This document shows, piece by piece, positions 61,448 through 64,000 of a stretch of 64,000 bases of DNA. Every line of letters starts with the position of its first letter. The stretch's first letter is position 1. Location: assembly GCA_022695795.1 (NCBI GenBank), contig MU404061.1:620001-684000 (forward strand). The letters are read 5' to 3'. This stretch comes from Biscogniauxia marginata. Taxonomy: Eukaryota; Ascomycota; Sordariomycetes; Xylariales; Xylariaceae. The notes under the pieces were generated by a model. It was not told the DNA's origin. It was given only the letters and a program-made list of their open reading frames with translations, and searched no databases. The position numbers were made by a program, and so were the translations under genes.

Positions 61448-62383
61448 TTATGGAACATTCTTATACGTTTCAATGACCACGGCTTTGTTCTTTTCAATAA
61501 AGTCCTTGAAGCTAGTGAATCCGAGACCGAAGTCGTCCAGAGCAGCGGTATCGTAGTCCTCTCTGAGCTTCGCGACCTCTACTCGAATAACCTCGCCCTG
61601 CTTTACTGGGTTCTGCTCGGCAACCTTCATAGCTTCGTCATACGGCTGAGTTTCTAAGCTTAGCTTCTTCCCTGCTACAGCCCCGATAATATCAAGAGCC
61701 TCTTGGACACTCAGTCTGTCGGCTGCGATCTCGACCTCCTTGCCATTGAATCTCTCTGGATCCGCGACTGCGGCAGCGACAGTTCTGCCAATGTCGTCCT
61801 CGTCGATGAACTTATTCTTAAAAATACTCGTCCACGAGGTGTGTAGAACCCCTGTGCTAATAAGATCGGGGAACTGCATTTTTGCCGAGGGTAGCAGATA
61901 ATTGCTCATGAACTCCGCGGGCCGGAGGAGTGTGTAATACTTCAGACCCGCGCGACGGACCTTCTCCTCCCCATCAAGTTTTTGCTCTACTGCTAACTTG
62001 TAGAATGCATTCCGATCCCAGCCAGGGCATTGCGTGATTTTGTCGATTCCGGCGAATGTGCTGAAGATCAGGTGTTGGACCGTGCCGGACTGCTTCGCAG
62101 CTTCGACAACGTTGTTGTTTGCTCGGACCTCGTCACTCAGGTCGGGGATAAATATAATTGACGGCCAGAACACTGCGATAGTGCCTGCGATGGCAGGCTT
62201 GATACTCTCGATATCTAAAATGTTGCCTTTGAATAGTACCGCCCCCTGATCTTTCAAAGCCTGAGCCGACCGAGATTCAGTATCTCGCACCAAAGCATGG
62301 ACTTCATGACCACTCTTAAGAAGAGCTCGTGCTGCAGCACTTCCCTGCTTGCCTGTTGCGCCCGCGATAAATACTTTGGCCAT
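61448..62383 (-). CDS. NmrA-like NAD(P)-binding family protein
   Basis: Intronless minus-strand gene of 311 residues. The ATG at 62383 starts MAKVFIAGATGKQGSAAARA, a Rossmann fold with the GATGKQG nucleotide-binding loop of the atypical short-chain dehydrogenase NmrA/isoflavone-reductase group. VQHLIFSTFAGID and LLRPAEFMSNYLLPS match the conserved central strands. A Thr or Ser plus Phe replaces the classical Tyr-x3-Lys catalytic pair, so it may be a redox sensor rather than an enzyme; NmrA itself regulates nitrogen metabolite repression, but many paralogues have other roles. EAALDIIGAVAG-like and QPYDEAMKVAEQNPVK segments form the C-terminal substrate region. The divergent-looking spacer upstream separates it from the same-strand MFS gene at 63099. 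Confidence 0.9.
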   Translation of the reverse strand: MAKVFIAGATGKQGSAAARALLKSGHEVHALVRDTESRSAQALKDQGAVLFKGNILDIESIKPAIAGTIAVFWPSIIFIPDLSDEVRANNNVVEAAKQSGTVQHLIFSTFAGIDKITQCPGWDRNAFYKLAVEQKLDGEEKVRRAGLKYYTLLRPAEFMSNYLLPSAKMQFPDLISTGVLHTSWTSIFKNKFIDEDDIGRTVAAAVADPERFNGKEVEIAADRLSVQEALDIIGAVAGKKLSLETQPYDEAMKVAEQNPVKQGEVIRVEVAKLREDYDTAALDDFGLGFTSFKDFIEKNKAVVIETYKNVP

Positions 62384-63098
62384 CGTCAATGAATGCCTTT
62401 GATTGTGCTTTGATGATATCTAGAAGGAGTCTAACACCAGGATGGGCGAGTTTTATATTGGAGCACTGTACGGATTACCCCAGCGCTGAACTTCTACATC
62501 GCGCCATTCAGTTTCAATTGTAGCCTTCTAGGCCGACAGCTTCTGGCCTCCCTTTCTAAAGTCACCTGAGGGGTGGCGTTGCATCCGACCATGGTATTAT
62601 TAATCCAATCATAATCCACCATGATGCGATGCTACTATGGCAAGAAGGCAATACTTAAATCACCGCCACTAGCATAACTTGATTTCCGTTCTAATAGGCA
62701 TCAATAATCTCACCATCTCGGAGACCAAGGGCGTTACGTAGCCGCCAGCAGAAGAGCTCGTTTTCATTGGAGGTCTCGGAGACTTTTCCTTCTCCCACTT
62801 ACAACCTGCATTACAAATCGATAATCTAGGACAATATAACATCCCGCGCCGCGAAGTAGGCAATATTCGTACCTAGGGACTACGTAAGCAAGCCAGTGCA
62901 AGTGTGGAAATATACTAGACGTCCTCTTTTCACGACACGCAGGGGTATTCACTGCGTACAATGAGAGTTATGAATTAGATGTGCATGTTCAATTTCGCAT
63001 ATATTCATTAAGTATTAGATTCCTAAGATTGACTCAATGATCGAGCCCATGATCGCCTTAACTGCTTGGCAATGGATATGACTGTAGCGTCTCTCAGG
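62384..63098. other. spacer between MFS and NmrA-like genes
   Basis: Holds the 3' region of the MFS gene and the promoter of the NmrA-like gene, both on the minus strand. Short minus frames at 62669-62961 lack support. Confidence 0.6.
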
Positions 63099-64000
63099 TC
63101 ATTGAGTACCTCCTCGTTTTTCAGGGTCCTCTGTGATGATACAGGAACCCCCTTCATTGTCGGAGCTAGTTACCCCTTTTTTCTTGCTAAGCAGATCTCT
63201 CTTCTTGATGAACAATGTCATGATAATGGATAAACCAGCGATAGCAGTGTAGAATGCCCACATGATACGAAAAGCGGATACGTATTGAGAAGCAAGGATC
63301 TTGGTTCCTACGGCACCAGCTTCATTGCTTCCTGTGGTAGACCCGGTGCCTGCTGCAAGGTTAGCGCCGCCTAGCGTTCGCTGGAGTAAAACGGTTCCGA
63401 CGACAATCGAGATAGATGTGAAGAGGTTCCGCGCAAATGAGAGAGCGGAGCTGGCCATCGCTACATCTTCGGGCTCGACGTGGCTCTGGAGAGCAATTAA
63501 AGGAGCCTGGAAGAGCGGGCCGGCGCCGCAGCCGGCTATAACTAGAAATACTATGATTTTGGCCCAGTTCGTCGTCGCATCAAAGCTAATGAATAATCCT
63601 GTCCCTAGCGTCATCAGTACCGCTCCGAGCCGGACAGGTATTAGGTAATTCCCCGTCCTCTTAATGAAGAAGCCAGCCCCAACGGAGAAGATGGATACTG
63701 GGATAACGAGTGCGAACAGCGTGACACCAGAGATGATAGGCGTAAATCTGAGGACAGCCTGGAAGTATAGCGGTAGGAAATAGTCGAAATTGATGAACAC
63801 GAGGCTATGAAAGCAGACAGTTAAGAACGACGCAATATTCGTGAAGGACTTGAAGATTCGAATTGGTATCAACGGGGTTTTCGCAAAGTATGCCTCGTGA
63901 AAGAAGAAGAGCACAAGCAAGAGCACCCCGAAGATGAGCAGGCATAACACCATTGCGGAGTCCCAAGCGCGCAACCCCCCGGAGGCCGTCTCGAGACCAT
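63099..64000 (-). CDS. MFS transporter, DHA2-like, partial at window edge
   Basis: C-terminal 300 residues of a major facilitator superfamily transporter. The frame is still open at the window end, so the start lies outside. At least seven hydrophobic helices are visible: MVLCLLIFGVLLLVLFFFHE, a segment around NIASFLTVCFHSLVFINFD, GVTLFALVIPVSIFSVGAGF, LGAVLMTLGTGLFISF, IIVFLVIAGCGAGPLFQAPL, a segment with SISIVVGTVLLQ, and IMWAFYTAIAGLSIIMTLFI, then a charged tail. The PLYFQAVLRFTPIISG loop and the GAGPLFQAPLIALQ helix are typical of 14-helix drug:H+ antiporters of the DHA2 type, which export toxic compounds or fungal metabolites. The substrate is unknown. Confidence 0.9.
   Translation of the reverse strand, partial: GLETASGGLRAWDSAMVLCLLIFGVLLLVLFFFHEAYFAKTPLIPIRIFKSFTNIASFLTVCFHSLVFINFDYFLPLYFQAVLRFTPIISGVTLFALVIPVSIFSVGAGFFIKRTGNYLIPVRLGAVLMTLGTGLFISFDATTNWAKIIVFLVIAGCGAGPLFQAPLIALQSHVEPEDVAMASSALSFARNLFTSISIVVGTVLLQRTLGGANLAAGTGSTTGSNEAGAVGTKILASQYVSAFRIMWAFYTAIAGLSIIMTLFIKKRDLLSKKKGVTSSDNEGGSCIITEDPEKRGGTQ

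Overview
This window is from a filamentous ascomycete (Pezizomycotina, probably Sordariomycetes or a close relative; inferred). The reasons are short 45-160 nt introns with GTRNGT-type donors, CT-rich promoters, three Zn2Cys6 transcription factors, a full-length ABCG transporter, an F-box/ankyrin protein, and several coding relics whose in-frame stops are mostly TAG or TAA, as C-to-T mutation of CAG or CAA (RIP-like) would produce. No tRNA, rRNA, CRISPR array or intact transposon reading frame was seen.

Layout. Positions 1-4700 hold no recognisable gene. A secreted GH92 alpha-mannosidase gene lies at 4701-7327(+). A 10 kb gene-poor stretch follows; it contains a decayed gene for a small secreted protein (8168-8589). 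Then come a Zn2Cys6 regulator with an AT-hook (17531-19706, +), a relic-bearing spacer, and a second Zn2Cys6 regulator (22002-24302, -). A second gene-poor stretch runs to 28.4 kb.

The denser middle holds a class-III aminotransferase with an apparent frameshift at its cofactor-phosphate motif (28486-30031, +), allantoinase with upstream GATA-type sites (32285-33936, +), a 1392-residue ABCG transporter (36992-41348, +), a DJ-1/Hsp31-like protein (42206-43024, +), a TPR protein (43590-45251, -) that diverges from a Gal4-like regulator (45691-47969, +), and a SIRT6/7-like sirtuin with an extra C-terminal domain (48982-50447, +).

The right part looks accessory. It has an F-box plus ankyrin protein (51814-54531, +), a relic with four in-frame TAG codons (55272-55940, -), a broken gene for a membrane-anchored protein of a fungal family without a name known to me (56928-60164, +), an NmrA-like NAD(P)-binding protein (61448-62383, -) and an MFS transporter cut by the window edge (63099-64000, -).

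The genes do not form one obvious pathway. Functional links are limited to catabolism (allantoinase, aminotransferase, mannosidase), efflux and stress (ABCG, MFS, DJ-1/Hsp31), and the divergent TPR/Gal4-like pair, where the regulator may control its neighbour. I found no convincing new biological system. The most unusual items are the decayed secreted-protein gene, the broken membrane-protein gene, the frameshifted aminotransferase and the palindrome or relic blocks in the spacers. Exon boundaries were set by eye from reading-frame continuity, splice consensus and family motifs.
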